Below, one piece after another: positions 10,377 to 19,831 of a DNA stretch of 64,000 bases. How positions within the stretch are numbered: the first letter of the stretch is position 1; the number at the start of each line of letters is the position of its first letter. The DNA is taken from the NCBI RefSeq assembly GCF_025751515.1, contig NZ_JAOWLE010000009.1:32984-96983 (forward strand). Direction: 5' to 3'. Source of the DNA: Actibacterium sp. XHP0104. GTDB taxonomy: Bacteria > Pseudomonadota > Alphaproteobacteria > Rhodobacterales > Rhodobacteraceae. The translations under genes and the position numbers were made by a program. The notes below the pieces were generated by a model that was not told the DNA's origin, did no database searches, and saw only the letters and a list, made by a program, of their open reading frames with translations.

Positions 10377-10495
10377 TCGCTCCTCCGGTCTTTTGGCGTT
10401 CTGTTTGCCCTTGCAGCCCCCCGCATGTCCAGCCCGCAGCGCAGGTTTTTCAGCGGGCGCTGGCACGGGGCGCGCAAATCGCTGATAAGGGCGGC

Positions 10496-12919
10496 ATGAA
10501 AACCGATCTGCCCATAGGCGCGGTGCTGGAACCGCTGGTGGCGGCGCTGCGCGCCGAGGGCCGCGCCGTGCTGCAGGCCCCGCCGGGTGCGGGCAAGACC
10601 ACCGTTGTGCCGCTGGCGATGTTGCAGGCCGGGCTGACACCGGGCCGTATCGTCATGCTGGAACCGCGCCGCCTGGCCGCCCGCGCCGCGGCCGAGCGCA
10701 TGGCCGAAACCCTGGGCGAGCCCGTTGGCCGCACCGTGGGTTATCGCATCCGGGGCGAAAGCAAGGTGGGGCCGGACACCCGGATCGAGGTGGTGACCGA
10801 GGGCATCCTGACCCGGATGATCCAGTCCGATCCCGAGCTGGCGGGCGTAGGCGCGGTGATCTTTGACGAATTTCACGAACGCTCGCTGAATGCCGATCTG
10901 GGACTGGCGCTGATCTGCGAGGTGCGCGAGGCGCTGCGCGATGATCTGATGCTGTTGGTGATGTCGGCGACGCTGGATGCCGCGCCGGTGGCCGCGATGC
11001 TGAATGACGCGCCGATGATCACGTCCGAGGGGCGCGCCTTTCCGGTGGAAACACGCTGGCTGGACCGCCCCCTGCCGCGCGAGGCACGCTATGAACAGGC
11101 GGTGGCGGGGCTGGTCGAACAGGCGGTTGGGGAAACCAGCGGCGGCGTGCTGGTCTTTCTGCCCGGAGAGGGCGAGATCCGACGGGTCGAGGCCGCGTTG
11201 ACCGGTCGCCTGCCCGAGGGGTGCGCGATCCATCCGCTGTTCGGCGCGATGGAGTTCAAGGCCCAGCGCGCCGCGATTGCCCCGGCTCAGACCGGGCGCA
11301 AGGTGGTGCTGGCGACCTCGATCGCGGAAACCTCGCTGACCATTCAGGACATTCGCGTGGTGGTCGATGGCGGGCGGTCGCGGCGGGCGCGGTTCGACCC
11401 CAATTCGGGCATGTCGCGGCTGGTGACCGAGCGCGTCACCCGTGCCGAGGCCGAACAGCGCCGGGGCCGGGCGGGCCGTGTGGCCGAGGGCCTATGTTAC
11501 CGGATGTGGACCAAGGGCGAAGAGGGCGCGCTGGCCGCCTTTCCCCCCGCCGAGATCGAGGCCGCCGACCTGACCGGGCTGGCGCTGGAACTGGCGCTGT
11601 GGGGCGCCGACGGCCTGCCGTTTCTGACACCGCCGCCCGAGGGCGCTCTGACCGAGGCGCGCGCCTTGTTGACCGCGCTGGGAGCGCTGGATCAGGGCCG
11701 CATCACCGATCACGGCCGGGCGCTGGCCGCCCTGCCCCTGCATCCGCGGCTGGGGCATATGCTGCTGACGGGCGGCGGGGCCGATCTGGCGGCGCTCTTG
11801 GCCGAGCGCGATCCGCTGCGCGGCGCGGGCACCGACCTGGCGCTGCGGCTGCGGGCGATCCGCGATCCGGCCTCGGTGCCCGGCGCCCATCGCGGCGTGA
11901 TTGATCGTATCCGGCAAGAGGCCCGGCGCCTGCGCAAACTGGTGCCGGGTGGCAAAGACCTCAGCGCGGGCGAGATGGCCGCGCTGGCCTATCCCGACCG
12001 CATCGGCCTGCGCCGTGCGGGGGATGCGCCGCGCTATGTGCTGTCGGGCGGCAAGGGCGCGGTGATGCCCGAGGGCGACGCGCTGGCCGGGCAGCGGCTG
12101 ATCGTGGCGCTGGACCTGGATGGCGATACCCGCGAGGCCCGCGTGCGCCTGGCCGCGCCAATCAGCGAAAGCGAGCTGCGCGGGCTTTACGGCGATCAGA
12201 TCGCATGGCGCGATATCTGCGAATGGTCACGCCGTGACCGCCGGGTTCTGACCCGCCAGCGCGAGATGTTCGGCGCCCTGCCCCTGGCTGACCGGCAGTG
12301 GAAGGATGCCCCGTCCGATGCCATTGCCCGCGCCATGCTGGACGGGGTGCGCGAGCTGGGTCTGCCGTGGTCGAACGCCGCGCGACGCTATCAAGCGCGG
12401 GTGGAATTGCTGCGCTCCGAGGGATCAGACCTGCCCGATTTGTCGGATGCGGGGCTGATGGCGCGGCTGGAGGACTGGCTGCTGCCGCATCTGGGCGGGG
12501 TGAAATCGGCAGATGACCTGAAACGGTTCGACCTGATGCCCGCGCTGCAATCGGCGCTGGACTGGGATCAGCAGCACCTGCTGGCCCGCCTCGCCCCGGC
12601 GCATTTCGAAACGCCGCTGGGCCGCAAGGTGCCGATTGATTACAGCGGCGAGGCCCCCGGCATCGCCCTGCGCCTGCAAGAGATGTTCGGCGTCACCCAG
12701 CACCCGACCATCGGGCCCAAACGCCTGCCGCTGCGCATTACCCTGCTGTCCCCGGCGCATCGCCCGGTGCAGACCACGATGGATCTGCCCGGTTTTTGGG
12801 CAAATTCCTATGCCGATGTACGCAAGGACATGCGCGGCCAATACCCGAAACACCCCTGGCCCGAAGACCCGACACAGGCCGACCCCACATTACGGGCAAA
12901 ACCGCGCCGAAATTCATGA
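10496..12919 (+). CDS. hrpB: ATP-dependent helicase HrpB (DEAH-box)
   Basis: 807 residues. The DExH helicase core shows APPGAGKTT (motif I, 28-36), DEFHERS (motif II, from about residue 124), SATLD (motif III) and the motif VI run QRRGRAGR near 320-327. The C-terminal HrpB-specific domain ends with the family hallmark LPGFWANSYADVRKDMRGQYPKH, split here as LPGFWANSY and KDMRGQYPKHPW. HrpB proteins are RNA helicases of poorly defined role, with links to polymyxin response and virulence in other bacteria. No gene partner is evident. Confidence 0.96.
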   Translation: MKTDLPIGAVLEPLVAALRAEGRAVLQAPPGAGKTTVVPLAMLQAGLTPGRIVMLEPRRLAARAAAERMAETLGEPVGRTVGYRIRGESKVGPDTRIEVVTEGILTRMIQSDPELAGVGAVIFDEFHERSLNADLGLALICEVREALRDDLMLLVMSATLDAAPVAAMLNDAPMITSEGRAFPVETRWLDRPLPREARYEQAVAGLVEQAVGETSGGVLVFLPGEGEIRRVEAALTGRLPEGCAIHPLFGAMEFKAQRAAIAPAQTGRKVVLATSIAETSLTIQDIRVVVDGGRSRRARFDPNSGMSRLVTERVTRAEAEQRRGRAGRVAEGLCYRMWTKGEEGALAAFPPAEIEAADLTGLALELALWGADGLPFLTPPPEGALTEARALLTALGALDQGRITDHGRALAALPLHPRLGHMLLTGGGADLAALLAERDPLRGAGTDLALRLRAIRDPASVPGAHRGVIDRIRQEARRLRKLVPGGKDLSAGEMAALAYPDRIGLRRAGDAPRYVLSGGKGAVMPEGDALAGQRLIVALDLDGDTREARVRLAAPISESELRGLYGDQIAWRDICEWSRRDRRVLTRQREMFGALPLADRQWKDAPSDAIARAMLDGVRELGLPWSNAARRYQARVELLRSEGSDLPDLSDAGLMARLEDWLLPHLGGVKSADDLKRFDLMPALQSALDWDQQHLLARLAPAHFETPLGRKVPIDYSGEAPGIALRLQEMFGVTQHPTIGPKRLPLRITLLSPAHRPVQTTMDLPGFWANSYADVRKDMRGQYPKHPWPEDPTQADPTLRAKPRRNS

Positions 12920-13006
12920 AAAACACATATTCTTGCGCGATTTTCGCTTTTGCGGAGCCCGGTTTTCCGTCAAGATTCGACAAACGAGCAGACTGAAAAC
13001 GCAACA

Positions 13007-13486
13007 ATGATGCAAAAAGCCATCAAACTGACCTGGGGCAGCGTCGTGCAGCCCATGTTTCAACGCCCTCCGGCGTTGCAAGTGGCGGCGCTTTGCTATC
13101 GCTTGCGCAAGGGTCAGTTCGAGGTTCTGATGATCACATCGCGTGGCACCGGCCGCTGGATCATTCCCAAAGGCTGGCCGATCGAGGGGCTGGACAGCCC
13201 CGGCGCCGCCCTGCGCGAGGCCTGGGAAGAGGCGGGCGTGAAGATCGCGCGCAGCTCGAACGCCCCGGTGGGGCGCTACAGCTATTCCAAACGGCTGGAC
13301 AATGATGTGCTGTTGCCCTGCGTCGTCGATGTTTACGCGGTGCGCGTCGAGAAGATCGCGAATGAGTATCCCGAGAGCAAACAGCGCAAGCGCCGCTGGG
13401 TGTCGCCCAAGCGTGCCGCCAAAATGGTTGACGAGCCCGACCTGCAAGAGTTGCTGCGCCAGTTCACCCCGCCCCTGCATTTGTAA
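13007..13486 (+). CDS. Nudix hydrolase
   Basis: 159 residues. The Nudix box spans about residues 56-78, with GW near 56, E60 and the core REAWEEAG, retaining the metal-binding glutamates. Family members hydrolyse a nucleoside diphosphate linked to another moiety; the diphosphoinositol/diadenosine-polyphosphate type is plausible from the short PKGW start, but the substrate is not determinable. Two adjacent ATGs (13007, 13010) are possible starts; an earlier in-frame start at 12950 lies in A+T-rich leader. No strong Shine-Dalgarno is visible. Confidence 0.88.
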   Translation: MMQKAIKLTWGSVVQPMFQRPPALQVAALCYRLRKGQFEVLMITSRGTGRWIIPKGWPIEGLDSPGAALREAWEEAGVKIARSSNAPVGRYSYSKRLDNDVLLPCVVDVYAVRVEKIANEYPESKQRKRRWVSPKRAAKMVDEPDLQELLRQFTPPLHL

Positions 13487-13564
13487 CAGCGGTTGATCCT
13501 CAAGAGATTCGCAGCTACCAGCGCCTCTGTAACAGATTTGTGACAGACGGCGCCGGGGGCTCTC

Positions 13565-15046
13565 ATGGCAGATAAAATCAACCATCGTCAGTGGAAAACG
13601 CTCGACAAGGATCTGGGTCGGATCAGCCAGGTTGAATATGCGCTGCATTATGTCTCGCGGCCGCTGGTCGGGCCGGGCATCTCGCTGGCCTTCATCGTTC
13701 TGGCGGCGCTGGGGGCGCTGTTGTTCTTTGGCAAGCAGCCGACATCCTATGTGGTGATCGCCGCCGCCGCATTTGGCGCCTATATGGCGCTGAATATCGG
13801 CGCCAATGACGTGGCCAACAATATGGGGCCTGCGGTGGGCGCGAATGCGCTGACCATGGGCGGCGCCATCGCCATTGCCGCGATCTTTGAAAGCGCAGGG
13901 GCGCTGTTGGCCGGCGGCGACGTGGTCTCCACGATTTCCAAGGGCATCATCGACCCGGCCAGCGTGGCCGATGCGCGAGTGTTCATCTGGGCGATGATGG
14001 CGGCGCTGATCTCATCCGCGCTATGGGTCAACCTGGCTACTTTTGTCGGCGCTCCGGTCTCGACCACCCATTCGGTGGTGGGCGGCGTCATGGGCGCGGG
14101 CATCGCGGCCGCGGGCCTTGGCGCGGTCAACTGGCCCACGATGGGCACGATTGCCGCCAGCTGGGTGATCTCGCCCGTGCTGGGAGGCGCCATCGCAGCG
14201 CTGTTCCTGGCCTTTATCAAGGCCAAGATCATCTATACCGAAGACAAGATCGCTGCCGCGCGCCGCTGGGTGCCGCTGTTGATCGGTATCATGGGTGGTG
14301 CGTTCGGGGCCTATCTGGCGCTGAAGGGGCTGAAAAAGCTGATCAAGATCGACATGGGCCATGCGCTGCTGATCGGTCTGGCGGCGGGCGTGATCATCTG
14401 GGCGATCAGCGTGCCGTTGATCCGGCGCCAGTCGGAAGGGCTGGAAAACCGCAACAAGTCGCTGAAAAAGCTGTTCGGCCTGCCGCTGGTGTTCTCGGCC
14501 GCGCTTTTGTCCTTTGCCCATGGCGCCAATGACGTGGCCAATGCCGTCGGCCCGCTGGCGGCCATCGTCCATGCCGAGGAATTCGGCGCCGCCGCAGGCA
14601 AGGTCGCCATCCCGGTCTGGGTGATGGTGATCGGGGCCTTCGGCATCTCGTTCGGGCTATTCCTGTTCGGGCCAAAGCTGATCCGCATGGTGGGCAGCCA
14701 GATCACCAAGCTGAACCCGATGCGCGCCTATTGCGTGGCGCTGTCGGCGGCGATCACGGTGATCGTGGCCAGCTGGCTGGGCCTGCCGGTCAGTTCGACC
14801 CATATCGCCGTGGGCGCGGTATTCGGCGTGGGCTTTTTCCGCGAATGGCATGCGGAACGCCGCGTTCGCCGGAACACCAGCAAGCGCCCCGCCGCCAAGC
14901 AGATCGCCCCCGAGGAACGCCGTCGCCGCAAGCTGGTGCGCCGGTCGCATTTCATGACGATCGTCGCGGCCTGGGTCATCACCGTGCCCGCCGCAGCCCT
15001 GATGTCGGGCGTGATCTTCCTGTTCCTGGAACTGGTCTTCGTCTAA
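13565..15046 (+). CDS. Inorganic phosphate transporter, PiT family
   Basis: 493 residues, about ten transmembrane helices. The duplicated PiT signature is clear: NIGANDVANNMGPAVGANALTM in the first half (in part, GANDVANNMGP) and HGANDVANAVGPLA in the second, together with GAPVSTTHS and GLPVSSTHIA. It is a proton- or sodium-coupled low-affinity phosphate (or metal phosphate) importer of the inner membrane. The roughly 40-residue cytosolic N-terminus and an Arg-rich central loop near residue 440 are longer than in E. coli PitA. It stands alone, converging with the chaC-like gene (stops overlap by 4 bases). Confidence 0.95.
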   Translation: MADKINHRQWKTLDKDLGRISQVEYALHYVSRPLVGPGISLAFIVLAALGALLFFGKQPTSYVVIAAAAFGAYMALNIGANDVANNMGPAVGANALTMGGAIAIAAIFESAGALLAGGDVVSTISKGIIDPASVADARVFIWAMMAALISSALWVNLATFVGAPVSTTHSVVGGVMGAGIAAAGLGAVNWPTMGTIAASWVISPVLGGAIAALFLAFIKAKIIYTEDKIAAARRWVPLLIGIMGGAFGAYLALKGLKKLIKIDMGHALLIGLAAGVIIWAISVPLIRRQSEGLENRNKSLKKLFGLPLVFSAALLSFAHGANDVANAVGPLAAIVHAEEFGAAAGKVAIPVWVMVIGAFGISFGLFLFGPKLIRMVGSQITKLNPMRAYCVALSAAITVIVASWLGLPVSSTHIAVGAVFGVGFFREWHAERRVRRNTSKRPAAKQIAPEERRRRKLVRRSHFMTIVAAWVITVPAAALMSGVIFLFLELVFV

Positions 15047-15774
15047 GCGCGCCCTGTCGGGGCCTCATGGGCCTCGACCGCGGCCAGCAGGGCCATGACA
15101 TCGTCGTCATGAATGCCCAGCGCCTGGAACTGGCTGGCGATATTGGCCAGGTATTCGAGGCTGCTGCCCAGAACGCCCGTGCCGGTAGCGATCAGACGCA
15201 CCTGTTCGTCCTGCGTCAGATCGGGGCAGATCGTGGGCGCATCGTGATCGGCCACAAAGGTCAGCGCGCGCTGTTGCGCCCCCCCCAGATCGACCTCGAC
15301 GAAACGGGCGTGATAGGCCGGTTCGATCAGCTCGCGTCGGCAGAGGATCTGGGTCTCGTGCTCGATCACCTCTTCCGCAATGCGAAAGGCCAGACCCTCG
15401 CATCCCGGCCCGTGATCGAGCGCCGCCATCAGGCCCGGCGCATCGGGCCGGCCACGGGCGCCGCGGATATCGCGCAGGATGAACCGCCGCGCATAGCCGG
15501 GCGCATAGGCGCGGCGCACCTCGGCAAAGCGAAAGCCCGGATCCCACATCAGCGACCCATAGGCAAAGACCCACAGATCGCCGCCGGGATGGTTGCTCAG
15601 CGCCCGGCGCCGCAGGGCCTCGCGGTCGGCATCGGAATGCCACCAGCCCACCGGCAGGCCCTGCTCTGCCAGCATGGGCACCAGATCCTCGGCGCGAAAG
15701 CCGCGAAAGAACGACCTTTCGGGATCGGTGATCTTGCCGCGCAGGCCGGGGTGGTGGGCAAAGGGGTCTGACAT
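15043..15774 (-). CDS. Gamma-glutamylcyclotransferase (ChaC-like)
   Basis: 243 residues from the ATG at 15774. The YGSLMWDPGF motif (substrate-binding YGSL near residue 73) and the GCEGLAFRI segment (candidate catalytic Glu) place it in the ChaC group, which cleaves gamma-glutamyl peptides such as glutathione, releasing 5-oxoproline. Its ATG overlaps the argF stop as TGATG, so it is translationally coupled to argF. The longer frame with 5 extra residues would start inside argF and is less likely. Confidence 0.9.
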   Translation of the reverse strand: MSDPFAHHPGLRGKITDPERSFFRGFRAEDLVPMLAEQGLPVGWWHSDADREALRRRALSNHPGGDLWVFAYGSLMWDPGFRFAEVRRAYAPGYARRFILRDIRGARGRPDAPGLMAALDHGPGCEGLAFRIAEEVIEHETQILCRRELIEPAYHARFVEVDLGGAQQRALTFVADHDAPTICPDLTQDEQVRLIATGTGVLGSSLEYLANIASQFQALGIHDDDVMALLAAVEAHEAPTGRA

Positions 15775-16700
15775 CAGACCCCGAGACACCAGCGCATCAC
15801 CGCCTTTTGCGCGTGCAGGCGGTTCTCGGCCTCGTCGAAGATCACCGAATGCGGGCCGTCCATGACGGCGCTGGTGGCCTCTTCGTCGCGATGGGCGGGC
15901 AGGCAGTGCATGAACAGCGCGTCGGGCTTGGCGTGGGCCATCAGCGCCTGGTTCACCTGATAGGGGCGCAGCTGGTTGTGGCGCCGTTCGCGCGCGGATT
16001 GCGGGTCGTGCATGCTGACCCAGGTGTCGGTGACGACCAGATCGGCGCCCTCGACGGCGCGCACGGGGTCGCGCTCGATCTCGACCTTGGCGCCCTTGGC
16101 GCGGGCCTCGTCGATGAACACCTGCTCGGGGTCAAGCGGCGGCGGGCCGCTGAAGGTCAGATCGAACCCGAACTGCCCGGCAGCATGGGCAAAGCTGGCA
16201 AAGACGTTGTTGCCGTCACCGCACCAGACGACCTTTTTGCCGGCGATCGGGCCGCGATGTTCCTCGTAGGTCTGGATGTCGGCCATGATCTGGCAGGGAT
16301 GGGTGCGGTTGGTCAGGCCGTTGATCACCGGCACGGTGGCGTGCTCGGCCATCTCCAGCAGGGTGGCCTCTTCAAAAGTGCGGATCATGATCAGATCGAC
16401 ATAGCGCGACAGCACGCGGGCGGTGTCGGCGATGGTTTCGCCGTGGCCCAGCTGCATGTCCTGCCCCGACAGCACCATGGTCTGCCCGCCCAGCTGGCGC
16501 ACGCCCACGTCGAATGACACCCGAGTCCGAGTGGACGGCTTTTCAAAGATCAGCGCCACCATGTGACCCGCCAGCGGCGTGTCATCATCGCCGGCGCCGC
16601 GCGGACGGCCGTTGCGGGCAGCCTTCATCGCCTTGGCGCTGTCGATCATGGCCCGCAGGTCGGCGGGGTCGGTGGCGTTGATATCCAGAAAATGTTTCAT
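15774..16700 (-). CDS. argF: Ornithine carbamoyltransferase
   Basis: 308 residues. It makes citrulline from ornithine and carbamoyl phosphate in arginine synthesis. The carbamoyl-phosphate motif STRTR lies at 56-60, and the ornithine-side HCLPAH motif near residue 265 is intact, as is the DTWVSMHD segment. Start MKHFLDIN is the family start. It lies 30 bases downstream of argD in the same direction and upstream of the overlapping chaC-like gene, giving an argD-argF-chaC operon. Confidence 0.97.
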   Translation of the reverse strand: MKHFLDINATDPADLRAMIDSAKAMKAARNGRPRGAGDDDTPLAGHMVALIFEKPSTRTRVSFDVGVRQLGGQTMVLSGQDMQLGHGETIADTARVLSRYVDLIMIRTFEEATLLEMAEHATVPVINGLTNRTHPCQIMADIQTYEEHRGPIAGKKVVWCGDGNNVFASFAHAAGQFGFDLTFSGPPPLDPEQVFIDEARAKGAKVEIERDPVRAVEGADLVVTDTWVSMHDPQSARERRHNQLRPYQVNQALMAHAKPDALFMHCLPAHRDEEATSAVMDGPHSVIFDEAENRLHAQKAVMRWCLGV

Positions 16701-16730
16701 CGGTCTGTCCCCGGGGGTGTCCCCGTTTTG

Positions 16731-17909
16731 CTATTTCTTTTCGACAACCGCCGCAGCGGCGTCCAGCCGCGAAACGGCCTCGGCAATGTCTTCGTCGGTG
16801 ATGTTCAGCGGCGGCAGCAGGCGCATCACGTTGTCGCCCGCGGGCACGGTCAGGAGGTGCTGGGCATAGCCCGCCTGCACCACGTCGGCGACCGGCGCCA
16901 CGCATTTCAGCCCCAGCATCAGGCCAGACCCGCGCACGGCCTCAAACACGCTGGGGTGCGCCGCGACAAGACCCTCAAGGCGCTGGCGCAGCAGCGCGGC
17001 CTTGCGGTTGACCTCGTCCAGGAAGGCGGGGTCGCTGATGATCTGCATCACGCGCAGGCCCACAGCGCAGGCCAGCGGGTTGCCGCCATAGGTGCTGCCA
17101 TGGGTGCCGGCGACCATGCCGAGGGCAGCCTCTTCGGTGGCCAGAACAGCGCCCAGCGGAAAGCCCCCGCCGATGCCCTTGGCGACCATCATGATGTCGG
17201 GCGCGACGCCCGCCCATTCATGCGCGAACAGCTTGCCGGTGCGGCCCATGCCGCATTGCACCTCGTCAAAGATCAGCAGAACGCCGTGCTGGTCGCACAG
17301 GTCACGCAGCCCCTTGAGGCACTGGTCGGGCACCGGGCGGATGCCGCCTTCGCCCTGCACGGGTTCGATCAGCACCGCGCCAACATCCGGCTGGGCGATG
17401 GCGGCGTTCAGCGCGTCGTGATCGCCAAATTTCAGATGCACAAAACCGGGCAGCAGCGGGCCAAAGCCCTTGACCATCTTTTCACTGCCCGCCGCCGCGA
17501 TACCGGCCGAGGACCGGCCATGGAACGAGCCGTCAAAGGTGATGATATTGGTGCGATCGGGCTGGCCTTTTTCATACCAGTATTTGCGCGCCATTTTCAC
17601 GGCCAGCTCGCAAGCCTCGGTGCCCGAGTTGGTAAAGAACGCCGTGTCGGCGAATGTCTCGGCCACCAGCGCATCCGCCAGAGCCTTTTGCTCGGGGATC
17701 TCGTAGAGGTTCGACAGGTGCCACAACTTGCCGGCCTGTTCGGTCAGCGCGGCGACCAGATCGGGGTTGGCATGACCCAGCGCGTTCACCGCGATGCCCG
17801 CGCCCATATCCAGGTATCGGCTGCCATCCGTCGCGGTCAGCCAGGGGCCCTGGCCGCTGACAAAGCTAAGCGGAGCACGGTTATAGGTCGGCAGGATGGA
17901 CGGGATCAT
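16731..17909 (-). CDS. argD: Acetylornithine aminotransferase family protein
   Basis: 392 residues, class III PLP aminotransferase. Visible: FDGSFHGR (pyridine pocket), IFDEVQCGMGRTG (aspartate to PLP nitrogen) and the PLP lysine in VAKGIGGGFPLG. Together with argF downstream it fits the ArgD step, N-acetylglutamate semialdehyde to N-acetylornithine. Two in-frame ATGs sit close together (17915 and 17909); the AAGGA element is nine bases from 17909 but only three from 17915, so 17909 (MIPSILPTYNRAP) is chosen. Confidence 0.95.
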   Translation of the reverse strand: MIPSILPTYNRAPLSFVSGQGPWLTATDGSRYLDMGAGIAVNALGHANPDLVAALTEQAGKLWHLSNLYEIPEQKALADALVAETFADTAFFTNSGTEACELAVKMARKYWYEKGQPDRTNIITFDGSFHGRSSAGIAAAGSEKMVKGFGPLLPGFVHLKFGDHDALNAAIAQPDVGAVLIEPVQGEGGIRPVPDQCLKGLRDLCDQHGVLLIFDEVQCGMGRTGKLFAHEWAGVAPDIMMVAKGIGGGFPLGAVLATEEAALGMVAGTHGSTYGGNPLACAVGLRVMQIISDPAFLDEVNRKAALLRQRLEGLVAAHPSVFEAVRGSGLMLGLKCVAPVADVVQAGYAQHLLTVPAGDNVMRLLPPLNITDEDIAEAVSRLDAAAAVVEKK

Positions 17910-18110
17910 GGGCATTGGTCCTTGGAAGCGGAAGCCCGATTGGTGCCAAAGGCGACGGGCCAAGTCAACGATTTCAGGTGGTTTTCGCGTGCAGCCACGC
18001 GGGATCGGACGTCAGGCGCGGGTGCGTCGGCGTCGGGGAAGCGGGAAATGGGCGTTCCGTGCGATCATGGCGCGGCAGATATCGCGCTTTGCGGGCGCTG
18101 TAAAGCGGGA

Positions 18111-18890
18111 TCAAAGCGCGGCGAATAGGGTGCCGAGGCGCTTGGCCTCGTCCTGGGTGCCCCAGGGGGCGTTCACGATGAACATGCCGCTGCCGATCAT
18201 GCCGTGGCCTTCGCGCGCGGGCGGGAATGTCACCTCGTGGCGCAGCGTGTCGGGCAGGCCCTGCTGTTCCAGCGCGCGCAGCATCGGCTTGTGCGCGCCG
18301 CTGGTCAAAATCGGATACCACAGCGCGATCACGCCCACGTTCCATTTGCGGTGCAGGGCCGCGATCTGGCCGGGCAGCGTGGCGTAATCGGATTTCACCT
18401 CATAGCTGGGATCGATCAGCATCAGCCCCCGACGCGGGGTCGGCGGGCAGATGGATTGCGCAAGCTCCAGCCCGTCCTGTTTATGCACCTGGGCGCCATA
18501 GGGGCGCATGGCCTGGCGCAGGGCGGTGAATTCCTGCGGGTGCAGCTCGGCCAGGTGGATCGTGTCGCCGGGCCGCAGCGACAGCGCCGCCAGCAGGGGC
18601 GAGCCGGGATAGGCATCGACCCCATGCGCCGCCTTTACCTGCGCCATGGCACGGGCATAGGGGTGATCGGGCGCGAACCAGTCACCGGCGCGCGCGACGC
18701 CTTGCGCGGCTTCTCCGGTCTTGACCGCCTCGGGCGCGGTCAGATCATAAAGGCCCCTGCCCGCGTGGGTCTCGATATAGGACAGCGGCTTGTCCTTGCG
18801 GGTCATGTAATCCAGCATCACGCATAGCAGCGCGTGCTTTTGCACATCGGCCAGGTTTCCGGCGTGATAGATGTGCTGATAGCTCAGCAT
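18111..18890 (-). CDS. rlmJ: 23S rRNA (adenine-2030 N6)-methyltransferase
   Basis: 259 residues. RlmJ uses S-adenosylmethionine to methylate A2030 of 23S rRNA. The N-terminal MLSYQHIYHAGNLADVQKH start is diagnostic, and the catalytic D-P-P-Y-type motif appears as DPSYE at about residues 160-164, with Ser in place of the second Pro. Its ATG overlaps the stop codon of the upstream ABC-2 permease as TGATG, so translation is coupled, an unusual partnership. About 200 bases of non-coding sequence separate it from argD. Confidence 0.95.
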   Translation of the reverse strand: MLSYQHIYHAGNLADVQKHALLCVMLDYMTRKDKPLSYIETHAGRGLYDLTAPEAVKTGEAAQGVARAGDWFAPDHPYARAMAQVKAAHGVDAYPGSPLLAALSLRPGDTIHLAELHPQEFTALRQAMRPYGAQVHKQDGLELAQSICPPTPRRGLMLIDPSYEVKSDYATLPGQIAALHRKWNVGVIALWYPILTSGAHKPMLRALEQQGLPDTLRHEVTFPPAREGHGMIGSGMFIVNAPWGTQDEAKRLGTLFAAL

Positions 18891-19693
18891 CAGGGCTTCA
18901 TCCGGTAGCCGGTGCTGAACCAGCGCCAACAGACCGCGCCCACGGCCAGCGTCACCCCGGCGCAGATCGCAAGGCCCAGAACAGGGCTGCTGTCGGACTG
19001 GCCGATCATGCCGTAGCGCGCCCCGTCGATCAGGTAAAAGACCGGGTTGAAATGGGTGATGACCCGCATCACGGGCGGCAGGCTGTCGATCGAATAGAAG
19101 GTGCCCGACAGAAAACTGAGCGGCGTGATGATGAAATTGGTGATGGCCGACATCTGGTCGAACCGGTTGGCAAAGATCGCGCCCACTATGCCCAGCACCG
19201 CCAGCATCGCCGCGCCCAGCACCACGAACAGCGCCAGCCACAGCGGATGCGCCACCGGCATGCCCATCAGCACCACCACCGCCAGCCCGATCACCACCGC
19301 GACCAGCCCGCCGCGCACGACGCCGCCGGCGGTGTAGCCCAGCACCAGCTCCAGCGGCGACAGGGGCGGCATCAGCGTGTCGACGATATTGCCCTGCACC
19401 TTGGCGCTGACGATCGAGGACGAGGTATTGGCAAACGCGTTCTGGATGACGGTCATCATCAGGATGCCCGGCGCCAGGAACTGCACGAAAGGCACCCCCA
19501 TCACCGGCCCGCGCGACGGCCCGATGGCCAGCGCAAAGACGGTCATGAACAGCCCCGCCGTCACCAGCGGCGCCGCGACCGTCTGGTTCCAGACCGCCAT
19601 GAACCGGCGCACCTCGCGGCGGGCCAGCGTATAAAGGCCCAGCCAGTTCACGCTTCCGAACCGGCGCACGCCCATTGTGGTTGAACTTTCCAT
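18890..19693 (-). CDS. ABC-2 type transporter permease
   Basis: 267 residues with six hydrophobic helices of the ABC-2 (NodJ/drug and polysaccharide export) type; the signature GTFYSIDSLPPVMR...FNPVFYLIDGARYG lies near residues 180-215. It must pair with an ATP-binding subunit, but none is adjacent in this orientation; the nearest is at 20535, on the other strand, where it already has its own permease. Starts at MESSTTMG (19693), after which RRFGSVNWLGLYTLARREVRR follows as cytosolic N-terminus. Translationally coupled to rlmJ. Confidence 0.92.
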   Translation of the reverse strand: MESSTTMGVRRFGSVNWLGLYTLARREVRRFMAVWNQTVAAPLVTAGLFMTVFALAIGPSRGPVMGVPFVQFLAPGILMMTVIQNAFANTSSSIVSAKVQGNIVDTLMPPLSPLELVLGYTAGGVVRGGLVAVVIGLAVVVLMGMPVAHPLWLALFVVLGAAMLAVLGIVGAIFANRFDQMSAITNFIITPLSFLSGTFYSIDSLPPVMRVITHFNPVFYLIDGARYGMIGQSDSSPVLGLAICAGVTLAVGAVCWRWFSTGYRMKP

Positions 19694-19831
19694 CCGTTTC
19701 CCCGATATATGCCGACTGCCGTGCCACGTATGTGTTGGGCTTGTATCCCACACCGTGCCACGAATAGAATAGGGCCAAGCCGAAATAAATCCGGGGGTCG
19801 CATCCGCCGCCCCCGCAGCCAAGGAAATCAC

